DNA from: Onstottus_B arcticum
GTDB lineage: Bacteria > Acidobacteriota > Blastocatellia > UBA7656
Direction: 5' to 3'
Length of the DNA: 64,000 bases
Assembly: GCA_038040485.1 (NCBI GenBank)
Contig: JBBPIE010000005.1
Span: 1 to 64,000 of the forward strand
The translations under genes and the position numbers were made by a program. Shown piece by piece: positions 25,773 to 34,725 of the stretch (positions are counted from its first letter, which is position 1; every line of letters starts with the position of its first letter). Below the pieces are notes generated by a model. The model did not search any database. It saw only the letters and a list, made by a program, of their open reading frames with translations, and had not been told where the DNA came from.

Positions 25773-26807
25773 ATGGAAGTGAAACTAGCGTTCGTGGGCT
25801 TCGGTAACGTCGCGCGCGCTTTCGCTCGCATGCTTGAATCCCGCCGCGGGTTGCTCGGCTCGCGGCACTCGATACAGTTCCGAACAACCGCCATTGCTAC
25901 AGCCAGACACGGCTCGATCATCGCGCCGGAAATCGATCTTCTCAAAGCTGTCGAGCTAGCCGAAGACGGGCAGAGCCTCAATGAGCTTCGCAGCGCTTCG
26001 GAGTGCGGGGACTCGCTTAGCGTGATCGAGCGCTGCGATGCGGATGTGATCTTCGAGACTTCCCCGCTTGACCCCTCACAAGGCGAGCCAGCTGTTACTT
26101 ACGTTCGGCGCGCGCTTGAACGCGGCATCAACGTTGTTACAGCTAACAAAGGCCCGGTCGCGTTTGCGTATCGCGAGCTGGCTGAGCTCGCCAAACGGCG
26201 CGGCGTTCAGTTTCGGTTTGAGGGAACGGTGATGGATGGCGCGCCGGTCTTCAATCTCGCCGAGTTTTGTCTTCCGGGCGTCACGGTGACTGGCTTCAGC
26301 GGTGTGCTCAACAGCACGACAAACCTGGTACTTACGCGGATGGAAGGCGGCGCATCATTCGACGAAGCGCTCGCGGAAGCGCGGGCGCTGGGCGTCACCG
26401 AAGCTGACTCCGGGTACGACCTCGACGGCTGGGACGCCGCGGTGAAAACCGTAGCGCTTGCGAATGTCTTGATGAACGCTGATGCGCGTCCGGTGAACGT
26501 CGAGCGCCGCGGAATCCGAGGCGTAACCGCTGAATCACTAAAAGCAGCGGCCCAGTCGGGAGAGGCTGTTCGATTGGTGTCGCGAGCGATGACAAGAAAC
26601 TCAGTGTTGAGGCTCTCGGTTTCACCCGAACGCGTGCCGGTGTCCTCGCAGATGGGGGCAGCGCGAGGCACATCGAACGTCCTGATACTGGACACCGACT
26701 TGATGGGCGACATCGCGATCTTCGAGGCTGACCCCGGAGTTGATCAGACGGCATATGCGCTTCTGAGCGATCTGCTAACGATCGTGAAAGGACCAAAGGG
26801 GCAGTAA
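25773..26807 (+). CDS. hom: Homoserine dehydrogenase
   Basis: A 344-aa NAD(P)-dependent enzyme reducing aspartate semialdehyde to homoserine, the branch to Thr, Met and Ile. The N-terminal Rossmann motif is VGFGNVARAFARML; the catalytic domain has ANKGPVAFAYREL, FRFEGTVMDGAPVFNL, GVLNSTTNLVLTRMEGGASFDEAL and GYDLDGWDAAVKTVALANVLM, whose Asp and Lys match the catalytic pair. It ends after the catalytic domain and lacks the regulatory ACT domain of longer enzymes, so feedback by threonine is less likely. ATG 25773 abuts the aminotransferase stop. The last codons (GPKGQ) are provided by a GGACCAAAGGG repeat. Confidence 0.9.
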   Translation: MEVKLAFVGFGNVARAFARMLESRRGLLGSRHSIQFRTTAIATARHGSIIAPEIDLLKAVELAEDGQSLNELRSASECGDSLSVIERCDADVIFETSPLDPSQGEPAVTYVRRALERGINVVTANKGPVAFAYRELAELAKRRGVQFRFEGTVMDGAPVFNLAEFCLPGVTVTGFSGVLNSTTNLVLTRMEGGASFDEALAEARALGVTEADSGYDLDGWDAAVKTVALANVLMNADARPVNVERRGIRGVTAESLKAAAQSGEAVRLVSRAMTRNSVLRLSVSPERVPVSSQMGAARGTSNVLILDTDLMGDIAIFEADPGVDQTAYALLSDLLTIVKGPKGQ

Positions 26808-26904
26808 GGACCAAAGGGACTGCAGTGACGAAAGGGACAGCAGGGACCAAAGGGACAAAGAGGGACGAAAGGGAAAGTTGTCCTTTAGGTCCCTTTTGTC
26901 CTTT
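26790..26904. repeat. GGACNAAAGGGAC tandem repeat with inverted end
   Basis: At least five imperfect 14-19-nt units (GGACCAAAGGGAC, GACGAAAGGGACAGCAG and similar) from 26790 to 26876, followed at 26880-26904 by the inverse unit (GTCCCTTTTGTCC). The first unit overlaps the hom stop codon. The inverse unit can fold back on the tandem ones. Confidence 0.75.
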
Positions 26905-26954
26905 CCAGCGATGCGCCATCTCGAACCACGCCCGCACGTCCACCTTCGCTCACC

Positions 26955-26984
26955 TTGCTCATAGTCTCAGCGATATGCTATAAG
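26955..26984 (+). promoter_or_regulatory. Candidate promoter for the membrane pyrophosphatase gene
   Basis: TTGCTC at 26955-26960 and TATAAG at 26979-26984, 18-nt spacer. It would give a leader of about 200 nt before 27191. The remaining sequence up to the gene shows no other feature. Confidence 0.35.
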
Positions 26985-27190
26985 CCTTGCTTTGCCGTGA
27001 CCACGATTTTCGTATCTGTATGGGGTGAGAACGTCTACCCGCCACGGCTCAGAGCACAAGACAAAGCGTTTCGACGGCTGGCTTAACTCCGCGCTCCGGC
27101 GGCGCGCTTGGGCCGGGTGATCTCAGCCTAGCCGCTTGTCTTCCCGAAAAAAGAATCGACCTTCGTGCTAAGGAGTGAAGAGAACACAAT

Positions 27191-29647
27191 ATGGAACTGC
27201 CGCTAGTTCTGAAGGCGCGCATCTGGACGCGCAGGATTGCTGCCCTGGTAACCCTCATAGTCGTCAACGCGTCTGCCGCAACGGCTCAACCGCAACACGC
27301 CCGAAGCGAAGCCGACCTCATTCTGCCCGATCTCCGAAGTGTCTCGTTCCTCGGCGTTGATGGACACACGTTGTTGCTCGCGGGTTTGATCGTGTGCGTG
27401 CTCGGTCTGCTGTTCGGACTGGTTATTTACACCCAGTTGAAGAAGCTGCCGGTCCACCGCGCAATGCTCGAAATATCTGAACTCATCTATACGACGTGCA
27501 AGACCTACCTGATCACCCAGGGCAAATTCATTCTAATCCTCGAAGCGTTTATCGCCGTCATCATCGCGCTGTACTTTGGCGTGCTGATGAAGTTCGAAGC
27601 GATACGAGTGATCGTCATTCTGCTGTTCAGCCTGGTGGGCATAGCGGGCAGCTACGGTGTCGCGTGGTTTGGCATCCGGGTCAACACATTCGCAAACTCG
27701 CGCACCGCGTTTGCGGGATTGGAAGGCAAACCCTACCCGATCTATGCGATTCCGCTAAAAGCGGGAATGAGCATCGGGATGATGCTGATCAGCGTCGAGT
27801 TGCTGATCATGCTTTGCATTCTTTTGTTCATCCCGGGCGACTACGCAGGCCCGTGCTTCATCGGCTTTGCCATCGGCGAGTCGCTTGGCGCGGCTGCGTT
27901 GAGAATCGCCGGCGGGATCTTCACCAAGATAGCGGACATCGGGTCTGACCTCATGAAGATCGTCTTCAAAATCAAGGAAGACGACGCGCGAAACCCGGGC
28001 GTGATAGCGGACTGCACGGGCGACAACGCCGGCGACTCGGTGGGCCCCAGCGCGGACGGCTTCGAGACCTACGGCGTGACGGGAGTCGCGCTGATCTCGT
28101 TCATACTGCTGGCCGTGAACGAGAAGGTAGCGGGTCCGAACTTTCAGGCCATTCAGGTGCAGTTGCTTGTCTGGATCTTCGTGATGCGCATCATGATGGT
28201 GATCGCATCCGGGCTTTCGTATTTCATCAACGAAGCGATGGCAAAGGCTACCTACGGCAAAGCCGACGAGATGAACTTCGAAGGCCCGCTCACACGGCTT
28301 GTCTGGCTGACATCGCTGGTGTCGGTGGCGATGACTTACGCCGTGTCGTACGTGATCATTCCGACGCTGGGAGACGGTTCGCTTTGGTGGAAGCTTTCGA
28401 CGATCATTTCGTGCGGAACGCTCGCCGGCGCAATCATCCCCGAACTGGTCAAGATTTTCACTTCCACCAATTCTGCACACGTCCAGGAGGTGGTTACGTC
28501 ATCGCGCGAGGGTGGCCCGTCGTTGAACATTCTTTCGGGGCTTGTAGCGGGCAACTTCTCCGCATACTGGCTTGGGCTGAGCATCGTAGGCCTGATGTCG
28601 ATCGCTTATCTGTTCAGCATTCAAGGGCTCAGCGTGCTGATGGTCGCACCGGCAGTGTTCGCCTTCGGGCTTGTCGCGTTTGGCTTCCTGGGCATGGGGC
28701 CGGTGACGATTGCGGTCGATTCGTACGGGCCGGTGACCGACAACGCCCAATCGGTTTACGAACTATCGCTGATAGAGCAAGTGCCGCTCGAAGAGCTCAA
28801 GCGCGACTTCAAGATCGACGCCAACTTCGAACGAGCGAAGCACCTGCTTGAAGAGAACGACGGCGCTGGTAATACCTTCAAGGCCACGGCCAAACCTGTG
28901 CTGATTGGCACGGCGGTTGTCGGTGCAACAACGATGATATTCTCAATCATCATTACGCTCACCAACGGTCTCACCACAAATCAGGAAAAGCTTTCGCTTT
29001 TGCATGCGCCGTTTGTGCTGGGGTTGATAACCGGAGGCGCGATTATCTACTGGTTCACCGGCGCTTCAATGCAGGCGGTGACGACGGGCGCTTACCGGGC
29101 AGTCGAGTTCATCAAAGCGAATATCAAACTCGAAGGGGTCGAGAAAGCTTCGGTGGAGGACAGCAAAAAGGTCGTCGAGATCTGCACACAGTACGCGCAG
29201 AAGGGGATGTTCAACATCTTCCTGGTGGTCTTCTTTTCGGCGCTTGCGTTCGCGTTTGTCGAGCCGTTTTTCTTTATCGGATATTTGATCTCGATCGCCG
29301 TGTTCGGTTTGTATCAGGCGATCTTCATGGCGAACGCCGGTGGGGCGTGGGACAACGCCAAGAAGGTGGTCGAGGTTGAACTCAAGCAGAAAAACACGCC
29401 GCTTCACGATGCGACGATAGTGGGCGACACGGTTGGCGATCCGTTCAAGGACACGTCGTCGGTGGCTATGAATCCGGTCATCAAGTTCACGACGTTGTTC
29501 GGTCTGCTGGCGGTCGAGCTTGCGGTCAAGCTGACTAACGAAGCCGGGTCGAGGACGACCCACATCCTGGCGGCAGTGTTCTTTCTGATTTCGGTGGTGT
29601 TCGTGTGGCGCTCGTTCTACGGAATGAGGATTCAGGTCGAGAAATAG
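27191..29647 (+). CDS. hppA: Membrane-bound ion-translocating pyrophosphatase
   Basis: An 818-aa integral pyrophosphatase that couples PPi hydrolysis to H+ and/or Na+ export. It has the expected ~16 helices preceded by an N-terminal signal-like segment and a short periplasmic stretch. The catalytic loop motif is RNPGVIADCTGDNAGDSVGP (about 266-285), which differs from the common ADNVGDNVGDCAG form and resembles divergent members I associate with Chlorobi and Verrucomicrobia. The K+-site region is GNTFKATAK: Lys564 stands where K+-independent enzymes have Lys, but Ala567 replaces the usual Thr. Ion selectivity cannot be settled by eye. ATG 27191 follows AAGGAGTGAAGAG. The gene ends before a strong inverted repeat. 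Confidence 0.93.
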   Translation: MELPLVLKARIWTRRIAALVTLIVVNASAATAQPQHARSEADLILPDLRSVSFLGVDGHTLLLAGLIVCVLGLLFGLVIYTQLKKLPVHRAMLEISELIYTTCKTYLITQGKFILILEAFIAVIIALYFGVLMKFEAIRVIVILLFSLVGIAGSYGVAWFGIRVNTFANSRTAFAGLEGKPYPIYAIPLKAGMSIGMMLISVELLIMLCILLFIPGDYAGPCFIGFAIGESLGAAALRIAGGIFTKIADIGSDLMKIVFKIKEDDARNPGVIADCTGDNAGDSVGPSADGFETYGVTGVALISFILLAVNEKVAGPNFQAIQVQLLVWIFVMRIMMVIASGLSYFINEAMAKATYGKADEMNFEGPLTRLVWLTSLVSVAMTYAVSYVIIPTLGDGSLWWKLSTIISCGTLAGAIIPELVKIFTSTNSAHVQEVVTSSREGGPSLNILSGLVAGNFSAYWLGLSIVGLMSIAYLFSIQGLSVLMVAPAVFAFGLVAFGFLGMGPVTIAVDSYGPVTDNAQSVYELSLIEQVPLEELKRDFKIDANFERAKHLLEENDGAGNTFKATAKPVLIGTAVVGATTMIFSIIITLTNGLTTNQEKLSLLHAPFVLGLITGGAIIYWFTGASMQAVTTGAYRAVEFIKANIKLEGVEKASVEDSKKVVEICTQYAQKGMFNIFLVVFFSALAFAFVEPFFFIGYLISIAVFGLYQAIFMANAGGAWDNAKKVVEVELKQKNTPLHDATIVGDTVGDPFKDTSSVAMNPVIKFTTLFGLLAVELAVKLTNEAGSRTTHILAAVFFLISVVFVWRSFYGMRIQVEK

Positions 29648-29655
29648 CAGCGGCG

Positions 29656-29753
29656 TCATGTAGAGGCGGCCCTCCGTGGCCGCCCCTTCTCGAAACCTTC
29701 TCTCAGGGAAATCATCGAGGGGCGGCCACGGAGGGCCGCCCTTACATGATGCG
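29656..29753. repeat. Large GC-rich inverted repeat
   Basis: Arms 29665-29686 and 29719-29740 are perfectly complementary over 22 bases (core GGCGGCCACGGAGGGC), with outer partial pairing through CATGTA/TACATG. It is located between the pyrophosphatase gene and a small membrane protein; it can stall or end transcripts but has no T-run. Confidence 0.75.
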
Positions 29754-29815
29754 CTTGCCGCGGGTAACGACCTGAAGTCATAATCAAGGCTTACTACTGA
29801 TTGGAGTTTTCACTA

Positions 29816-30154
29816 ATGGCAGAGAGAGACAAGATCATAAAGAGCGGACAGTTCACGATTCCGCGGCTGTTGTCATTGGCGGCGATCGGCGGACTGATCG
29901 TGGCAATGGTCGCGATAGGCGGCGCGGCGCTCAGCATCGGCTACTGGGTTCTGACGCTTGGCATTTGCGGACTTCTTTACCTGATCGCTATCGACTACGG
30001 CGTCAACATGGACAAGGTTGGTGCGGCGGGTCCGGTTCAGGTAACGACAGCCGGAGCCGGCGCTCCCTCAGTCGCGGCCGAGGCGGCTCGCATCTCAACC
30101 AGCGAAGTCAGAGTCAAGCGCAAGGGTAATCGCGCCGGCAAGCGGCGCCGCTGA
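29816..30154 (+). CDS. Small membrane protein, function unknown
   Basis: A 112-aa protein with a short basic N-terminus (MAERDKIIKSGQFTIPRL), two closely spaced transmembrane helices (about 19-40 and 44-64: LSLAAIGGLIVAMVAIGGAA; IGYWVLTLGICGLLYLIAI) and an Ala/Pro-rich cytoplasmic-looking tail ending in a highly basic stretch (RVKRKGNRAGKRRR). ATG 29816 lies 10 nt after GGAG; a TTG at 29801 is less likely. No family recognised. Followed at once by a strong terminator. Confidence 0.7.
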   Translation: MAERDKIIKSGQFTIPRLLSLAAIGGLIVAMVAIGGAALSIGYWVLTLGICGLLYLIAIDYGVNMDKVGAAGPVQVTTAGAGAPSVAAEAARISTSEVRVKRKGNRAGKRRR

Positions 30155-30169
30155 GACAAGCGCAGTATG

Positions 30170-30192
30170 AGCCCGCCTAGGCGGGCTTTTTT
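30170..30192 (+). terminator. Rho-independent terminator
   Basis: Perfect palindrome AGCCCGCCTAGGCGGGCT at 30170-30187 followed by a run of six T, 15 nt after the small membrane protein stop. Confidence 0.9.
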
Positions 30193-30193
30193 A

Positions 30194-30542
30194 CTATCCG
30201 ATCTCCAAGTCTTCGGCCAACGGCAAGATGAGCCAGACATTCACGCCGGCCTGGTTATTACCGTATCCATGCTCGCACTACTTCAAGTACAAGAAGTGGA
30301 TCTGAGCGCGGGCGCTGGAAGCATAGTCGCTAACAGCCGTGAGCCCGCGGCCTCGCAGAACTGTCTCCGGATAATTCGACTCACCTATTCGCCGCGCCTC
30401 TAAGTCCTACTGTAGGCGCAACCATTGGCAGAGCGAGTCTGCCCTCGGACGGCGCCTTTGACCTTCGGTTCGCTGTTGCTGACGTAGTCCTGCCCTCGAA
30501 CTCTCTAAACAGTGAGGGCACCGTGGCAAGAGTATGTTTTTC
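30194..30542. other. Intergenic stretch, no supported gene
   Basis: About 350 nt between the terminator and the promoter of the Cys-rich protein genes. Short frames on both strands lack starts with ribosome sites. Nothing recognised. Confidence 0.4.
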
Positions 30543-30570
30543 TTGACACGGTCAACTATTGTGCTAGACT
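30543..30570 (+). promoter_or_regulatory. Promoter upstream of the Cys-rich secreted protein genes
   Basis: Perfect TTGACA at 30543-30548, 16-nt spacer and TAGACT at 30565-30570 with an extended TGC just before it. Predicted leader of ~185 nt to the ATG at 30761. Confidence 0.55.
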
Positions 30571-30760
30571 GCGGCTCGTCAGTCTCGCGTCCCAGGGAAA
30601 AGTCAGGAGATTGGCGACCCATTGCTCGGCCTTTTCACAGAGCCAACTCCGTTGATCTCGAAGTTCTGCCACTTCTGAAAGTGGTGCGACTCCTTCCGGG
30701 CATCGAGTTCTTTTCTCCAAAGCAGAGACTTACAACATTCAACGACAGGAGGACAACACG

Positions 30761-31531
30761 ATGAACCCGACTTCCATGATTAGGATCAAACGCTTCCGTC
30801 TAACACTAGCTCTGGGACTGACGGCTACACTATTGGCCTTCTTCTTGGCGACCGGCTATTCGCGAACCAGCACAGGTTCGGACGCGACGTTCGAAGGTCC
30901 TAAACCGACATATCAGGTACGCACCATACATGCCCCCGGACTGCCAGTGAGAATCAAGGGTGACATTGTGCCGAGAACAAATGACCCTGAGAGCCTGGCG
31001 CTGAGGTACTCCATTACTAACCTCACGTCGAGGGATGTATATGGCTTAGAAGTCGGTGTCTACCTCGTTAGCAGGAATGGGCGTACCAGGGCTGGCCAAG
31101 CCTGGCGCCTAAAAAATGCCGAGGTATCAGCAAATTCCATAGAGACTTTTTCTATCGCGCTCACCAACAAGCCAAAGCCCGACGACAGCATTATTGTGGC
31201 CGTACAAGAAGTGTCGCAAGACGGTAGAATCTGGCGAGTTAACCCAATGCCGTTCCTTCAATTGGCAAGAATCTCGGTTACATCGGATGCCTTAGCGACA
31301 GCTTCAGTCATCAGTGCTGCCACTACTGCCAAGGGGGCCGCATCGGCCCGAGCGAAACTGGTTGCGTATCCGTATTCAGGTTGTGGCGACAACTTCTGCT
31401 CCGGCATGTCTGCGGCGGCGGACACCGCGTGCAACGGGCACTGTGGCTGTGGCGTGAGTTCGTTCAGCTGCGACCAGAACGCCTGCACTTCCTCTTTTTC
31501 GTGCTTTCAGTGTATTAGCTGTCAAGACTAG
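30761..31531 (+). CDS. Secreted protein with Cys-rich C-terminus (paralogue 1)
   Basis: A 256-aa exported protein of no recognised family. ATG 30761 follows AGGAGG with good spacing. N-terminal signal sequence (FRLTLALGLTATLLAFFLATG), then a beta-sandwich-like domain (about 50-180) with the motifs LPVRIKGDIVP, LALRYSITNLTSRDV, VGVYLVSRNGRTRAG and IIVAVQEVSQDGRIWRV. A linker of Ala/Ser/Thr leads to a 50-residue tail with ten Cys, containing CGCGVSSFSCDQ. The next gene encodes a paralogue with the same layout and an identical 12-residue core. The Cys tail may form disulfides, bind metal, or be modified. Local DNA looks less GC-rich than its neighbours, which may indicate acquisition. Confidence 0.8.
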   Translation: MNPTSMIRIKRFRLTLALGLTATLLAFFLATGYSRTSTGSDATFEGPKPTYQVRTIHAPGLPVRIKGDIVPRTNDPESLALRYSITNLTSRDVYGLEVGVYLVSRNGRTRAGQAWRLKNAEVSANSIETFSIALTNKPKPDDSIIVAVQEVSQDGRIWRVNPMPFLQLARISVTSDALATASVISAATTAKGAASARAKLVAYPYSGCGDNFCSGMSAAADTACNGHCGCGVSSFSCDQNACTSSFSCFQCISCQD

Positions 31532-31651
31532 GCTACGACGTTGCTGTGGTTGCTCCAATCAGTAGCCCGATAGTCTCTCTCAGGGCTGCATCGGGTTGTT
31601 CCGTGTTCTAGATAGCCACAACTCTAACCAAAGATTAGGAGGGTGAGTACG

Positions 31652-32395
31652 ATGAACCTAAGTTCCTTCAAGATGCTCAAGAATCTTTGCCTGACCGGTA
31701 GTCTGACGATCGCATTGTGCGGACTTCACGTTACCACAGGCAGCTCCAGCACAAGCTCAATTCGCGAACTCGCTTTTGGGAGGACTGAGTACCAGACACG
31801 AGTGCATGCTCTAAATCCCCCTGAATTGCCGGTTAGGATAACGGGCACTCTCGTACCTACCGACGAGGACCACGTGAATTTGGCGCTCAGGTATACCGTT
31901 ACCAACCTTACGGCAAGGAGTGTAAGTAAGTTGGAAGTAGCAGTCTATATGCTCGGCAGGAATGGGCGCATCAAATCTGGTGAGGTATGGCGCATTCCAG
32001 TTGAATTGGCAGCCAGGGCGACAGACAGTTTCTCGATGTCCCTGACGAACAAGTGGCGAACCGGCTATGGCGTCACGGTCGCGGTGCAAGAGGTGGTCCA
32101 AGACCAAACCACCTGGCGGTTTGATGCGATATCCTTCCTTCAATCTGCAAGGATATCCGTGATAGCAGATGGATCAGCTAATGTCTCACGACTCGATTCC
32201 GCTAAGAACTCTGTCGCGACAAATGCATACGGAAGAGCGCGATTTGTTGCTTATCGAGATCCGGGTTGCGGCAGTGACTTCTGTGCTAGGCAGACCACGG
32301 CGGCATCGGCATCGTGCGGCTGCGGGGTCTCATCGTTTTCCTGTGATCAGACCAACTGCACGGTGTCCTGGACCTGCAATCATTGCCTGGACTGA
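31652..32395 (+). CDS. Secreted protein with Cys-rich C-terminus (paralogue 2)
   Basis: A 247-aa paralogue of the preceding protein. ATG 31652 is 9 nt after AGGAGG, the same spacing as in paralogue 1; a GTG at 31643 overlaps the ribosome site and is rejected. Signal sequence (LCLTGSLTIALCGLHVTTG), the same beta domain (LPVRITGTLVP, LALRYTVTNLTARSV, VAVYMLGRNGRIKSG, VTVAVQEVVQDQTTWRF) and a C-terminal tail with eight Cys, including GCGSDFC and CGCGVSSFSCDQ. Compared with paralogue 1 the tail lacks one C-N-G-H-type insertion and the last Cys pair. Gap between the genes is 120 nt, so they may share a transcript. Confidence 0.8.
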   Translation: MNLSSFKMLKNLCLTGSLTIALCGLHVTTGSSSTSSIRELAFGRTEYQTRVHALNPPELPVRITGTLVPTDEDHVNLALRYTVTNLTARSVSKLEVAVYMLGRNGRIKSGEVWRIPVELAARATDSFSMSLTNKWRTGYGVTVAVQEVVQDQTTWRFDAISFLQSARISVIADGSANVSRLDSAKNSVATNAYGRARFVAYRDPGCGSDFCARQTTAASASCGCGVSSFSCDQTNCTVSWTCNHCLD

Positions 32396-32735
32396 GAGAG
32401 AGGCAATCGCATGAGATAACCCGAGAACCCTCTGGCAATAGGGGAAACTGTTGGCGATTCACTTCAAATCGGAGCGAGGCCATATGCCATGACGATGCAG
32501 TCGTCTTATCCCTTGCTTTCGCAATTATCGAACAATGGAGAGACAGGCTGCCCAGACTTTAGGACGCCGTCCTGGACGCAATGTCGTTCACGGTTGGTTG
32601 GGACACTGGCATAACTAGGTAAGAAACACTGTTACAAGGTAGACGGGTGTTCTTGGCTCTCGCCCGGAGTTCGTCGCTCCAGGCAAGCGGTCGCTGTGAT
32701 TGGATTTCAAATCGATTCTTCCCGGGGGTCTGGCA
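32396..32735. other. Intergenic stretch, no supported gene
   Basis: About 340 nt after the second Cys-rich gene. No long frame with a ribosome site, no clear terminator or palindromic element seen. Candidate promoter hexamers are too weak to call. Confidence 0.4.
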
Positions 32736-34613
32736 ATGATTAGCAAATCAGTAAGGGGCAGCCTCAGCTTAGTCTTGGCGCTAGTATTGGTATCTTCAAT
32801 TCAAGGTCAACAGGCTGGCTCTGGGAAGCAATCAGGAGATGCACTAGCGGTTTGCGACCGGGAACGCGCGCTCTACCTTGTGGAAGCGCAGGTTGACGAA
32901 GCCAAGGCGATCGACAACGCCGCCGCCCGCATCGGCGTGTTGATCCGAGCTGCGGATACGCTCTGGCCATCGAGAAGAGACACGTCGCGCGCGGTATTTG
33001 TCCAAGCCTACGACCTGGCGCAGAAGGATTTTCAAGAGAAGAGTGAAAAACGAGTTCGGTTTGAGGATCAGCGGTTTGGGGTGATTCAAGCCATATCGCG
33101 TCATGATCCCGCCTGGGCTCGCCAGCTTGCAAAAGGCGCGGTGGATGAAACCCGGCATGATCTCGACATCAAAGCAGGAAAAGACGACCAGACACCGCAA
33201 AAGACCGCTCTCCCGGCTGACGCTTCAGCTATCGGAGACAAGTTCTTGCTGTTGGCCTTTTCAATGCTTGACATGGATAAACAGGCCGCGGTTGATCTTG
33301 CCCGGACGAGTCTGCGATATCCTGCTTCGTATACACTGGCGCAATTCGTTTTCAAGTTGGCCGGCGCCGATCAAGGGGCTGGCGACCAGTTCTATCAGGA
33401 GGCCCTATCTGCATACGCCAACTCCAGTATTCGGAGCTTGTTGTTGCTGTCGGCATATCCATTTGGTTCTGCTCGGATTGTTATCGGACCAGAATCCGTA
33501 GTTCTTGTGTTGCCTCCAAACTTCGCTCCTAATCAGAAGTTGCAGCAGTTATTTCTGGGGGCGCTCTTTCAACGCGCGGAAATGAGCCTGAATCCGGCAA
33601 ACTCGCTTACAGCCACAAATGATCGATCTTCAGAGCCGGCACAGCTCTACATAGCGCTGAACATTCTTGAGCCGGTGATTGCGCAGTATCAACCAGGCTT
33701 CCTCGCGAAAGCGATGACGCTGCGCGTTGCCGTGAGTAATCTGCTTTATCCAGAAGTGCGCCAGGCAGCTAACAGCACTGTTCAACTACAGCTCGGAGAG
33801 GGTGAGAGCTTTGCGGACTATGCAGAGAAGGCCGAAAAGGCAGGTAGCTCTGAAAGGCGGGACTACTTCCTGGTGTTTGCAGTCTTAAAGGCGCCCGACG
33901 ATGAAAGAGTGGATCGTCTTGTTGATCTGGCGCAGAAAGTCACCGATAGCAAAATCCGTCAGCAACTGCTCAACTGGTTGTTTTTCAAGAGAACCCAAAA
34001 AGCCGTCAAGCAAGGACATCTGTACGATGCAAAAAAACTGGCTGAGAAAGTCGAGGAGCTAGATCTTCGCGCGTACCTCGCGTACGAGATTGCCGCCGAA
34101 TCCCTAAGAAGCTTCGACGACAAGGCGGAAGCCCGAGAAGCCTTGGACACCGTTGCCGCCCTGGCACTCAAAGCGGACAACACGAGTGAAAAGGCGCGAA
34201 CGCTGTTGGGCATATCCAATCTCTATTCGAAGATCGATCACGTGAGGGCAAGTGAAATAATGGCCGACGCAGTAAAAGCGATCAACCGAATCACTTCCCC
34301 CGATCTTAGCGATACCGGTCTCCTCCAGAAGATTGAAGGCCCCCGTTTTGCTACCTACGCGAGATACGAGGTGGCCGGCTTCAGCCTGGAGAATACGTTT
34401 CGCGATCTTGCGCCATTCGATTTTGAGAAAGCGCTTTGGTTAGCCGGTAGCTTGGAGGACAAGGTGCTTCGCTCAACAGCCATCATCGCAATCTCTTCTC
34501 CGTGTTTGGAGAAGGCGCCGGTTCAAGAGAAGCCGGAAGCAATCGCGCCACGAAATGAAAAGATGCGACTGGTCAAGAAACCTGCCGTCCAACGACCGAG
34601 ACCGAAAGAATGA
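32736..34613 (+). CDS. Secreted helical protein, function unknown
   Basis: A 625-aa exported protein. ATG 32736 follows GGGGGT and starts a good signal peptide (SKSVRGSLSLVLALVLVSSIQG ending near QQAG); the frame opens at TTG 32700. The mature chain is largely alpha-helical with Ala/Leu/Asp-rich pairs of helices (for example AKKLAEKVEELDLRAYLAYEIAAESLRSFDDKAEA and ALKADNTSEKARTLLGISNLYSKID), suggesting TPR/HEAT-like repeats, though no exact motif fits. It ends in a basic Pro-rich tail (KKPAVQRPRPKE). No enzymatic motif found. It precedes the tolQ promoter and is probably a separate unit. Confidence 0.7.
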   Translation: MISKSVRGSLSLVLALVLVSSIQGQQAGSGKQSGDALAVCDRERALYLVEAQVDEAKAIDNAAARIGVLIRAADTLWPSRRDTSRAVFVQAYDLAQKDFQEKSEKRVRFEDQRFGVIQAISRHDPAWARQLAKGAVDETRHDLDIKAGKDDQTPQKTALPADASAIGDKFLLLAFSMLDMDKQAAVDLARTSLRYPASYTLAQFVFKLAGADQGAGDQFYQEALSAYANSSIRSLLLLSAYPFGSARIVIGPESVVLVLPPNFAPNQKLQQLFLGALFQRAEMSLNPANSLTATNDRSSEPAQLYIALNILEPVIAQYQPGFLAKAMTLRVAVSNLLYPEVRQAANSTVQLQLGEGESFADYAEKAEKAGSSERRDYFLVFAVLKAPDDERVDRLVDLAQKVTDSKIRQQLLNWLFFKRTQKAVKQGHLYDAKKLAEKVEELDLRAYLAYEIAAESLRSFDDKAEAREALDTVAALALKADNTSEKARTLLGISNLYSKIDHVRASEIMADAVKAINRITSPDLSDTGLLQKIEGPRFATYARYEVAGFSLENTFRDLAPFDFEKALWLAGSLEDKVLRSTAIIAISSPCLEKAPVQEKPEAIAPRNEKMRLVKKPAVQRPRPKE

Positions 34614-34725
34614 CTTGCGGACTTCGCACCCTCTTCCCATGCCGGTTGAACTCACCTCGTCCGCCTGGATGAATCTGCGGAGGTGTGTCAGCAGTTGCTG
34701 AATCGCAGAGTTCTTGACCCAATGT

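Noticed and set aside
26790..26904. Possible CRISPR array
   Set aside because: Units are 14-19 nt and imperfect with almost no spacers; no cas genes are near.
30534..30764. 76-aa frame before the Cys-rich gene
   Set aside because: Covers the predicted promoter and leader of the next gene, and has no ribosome site or recognisable pattern.
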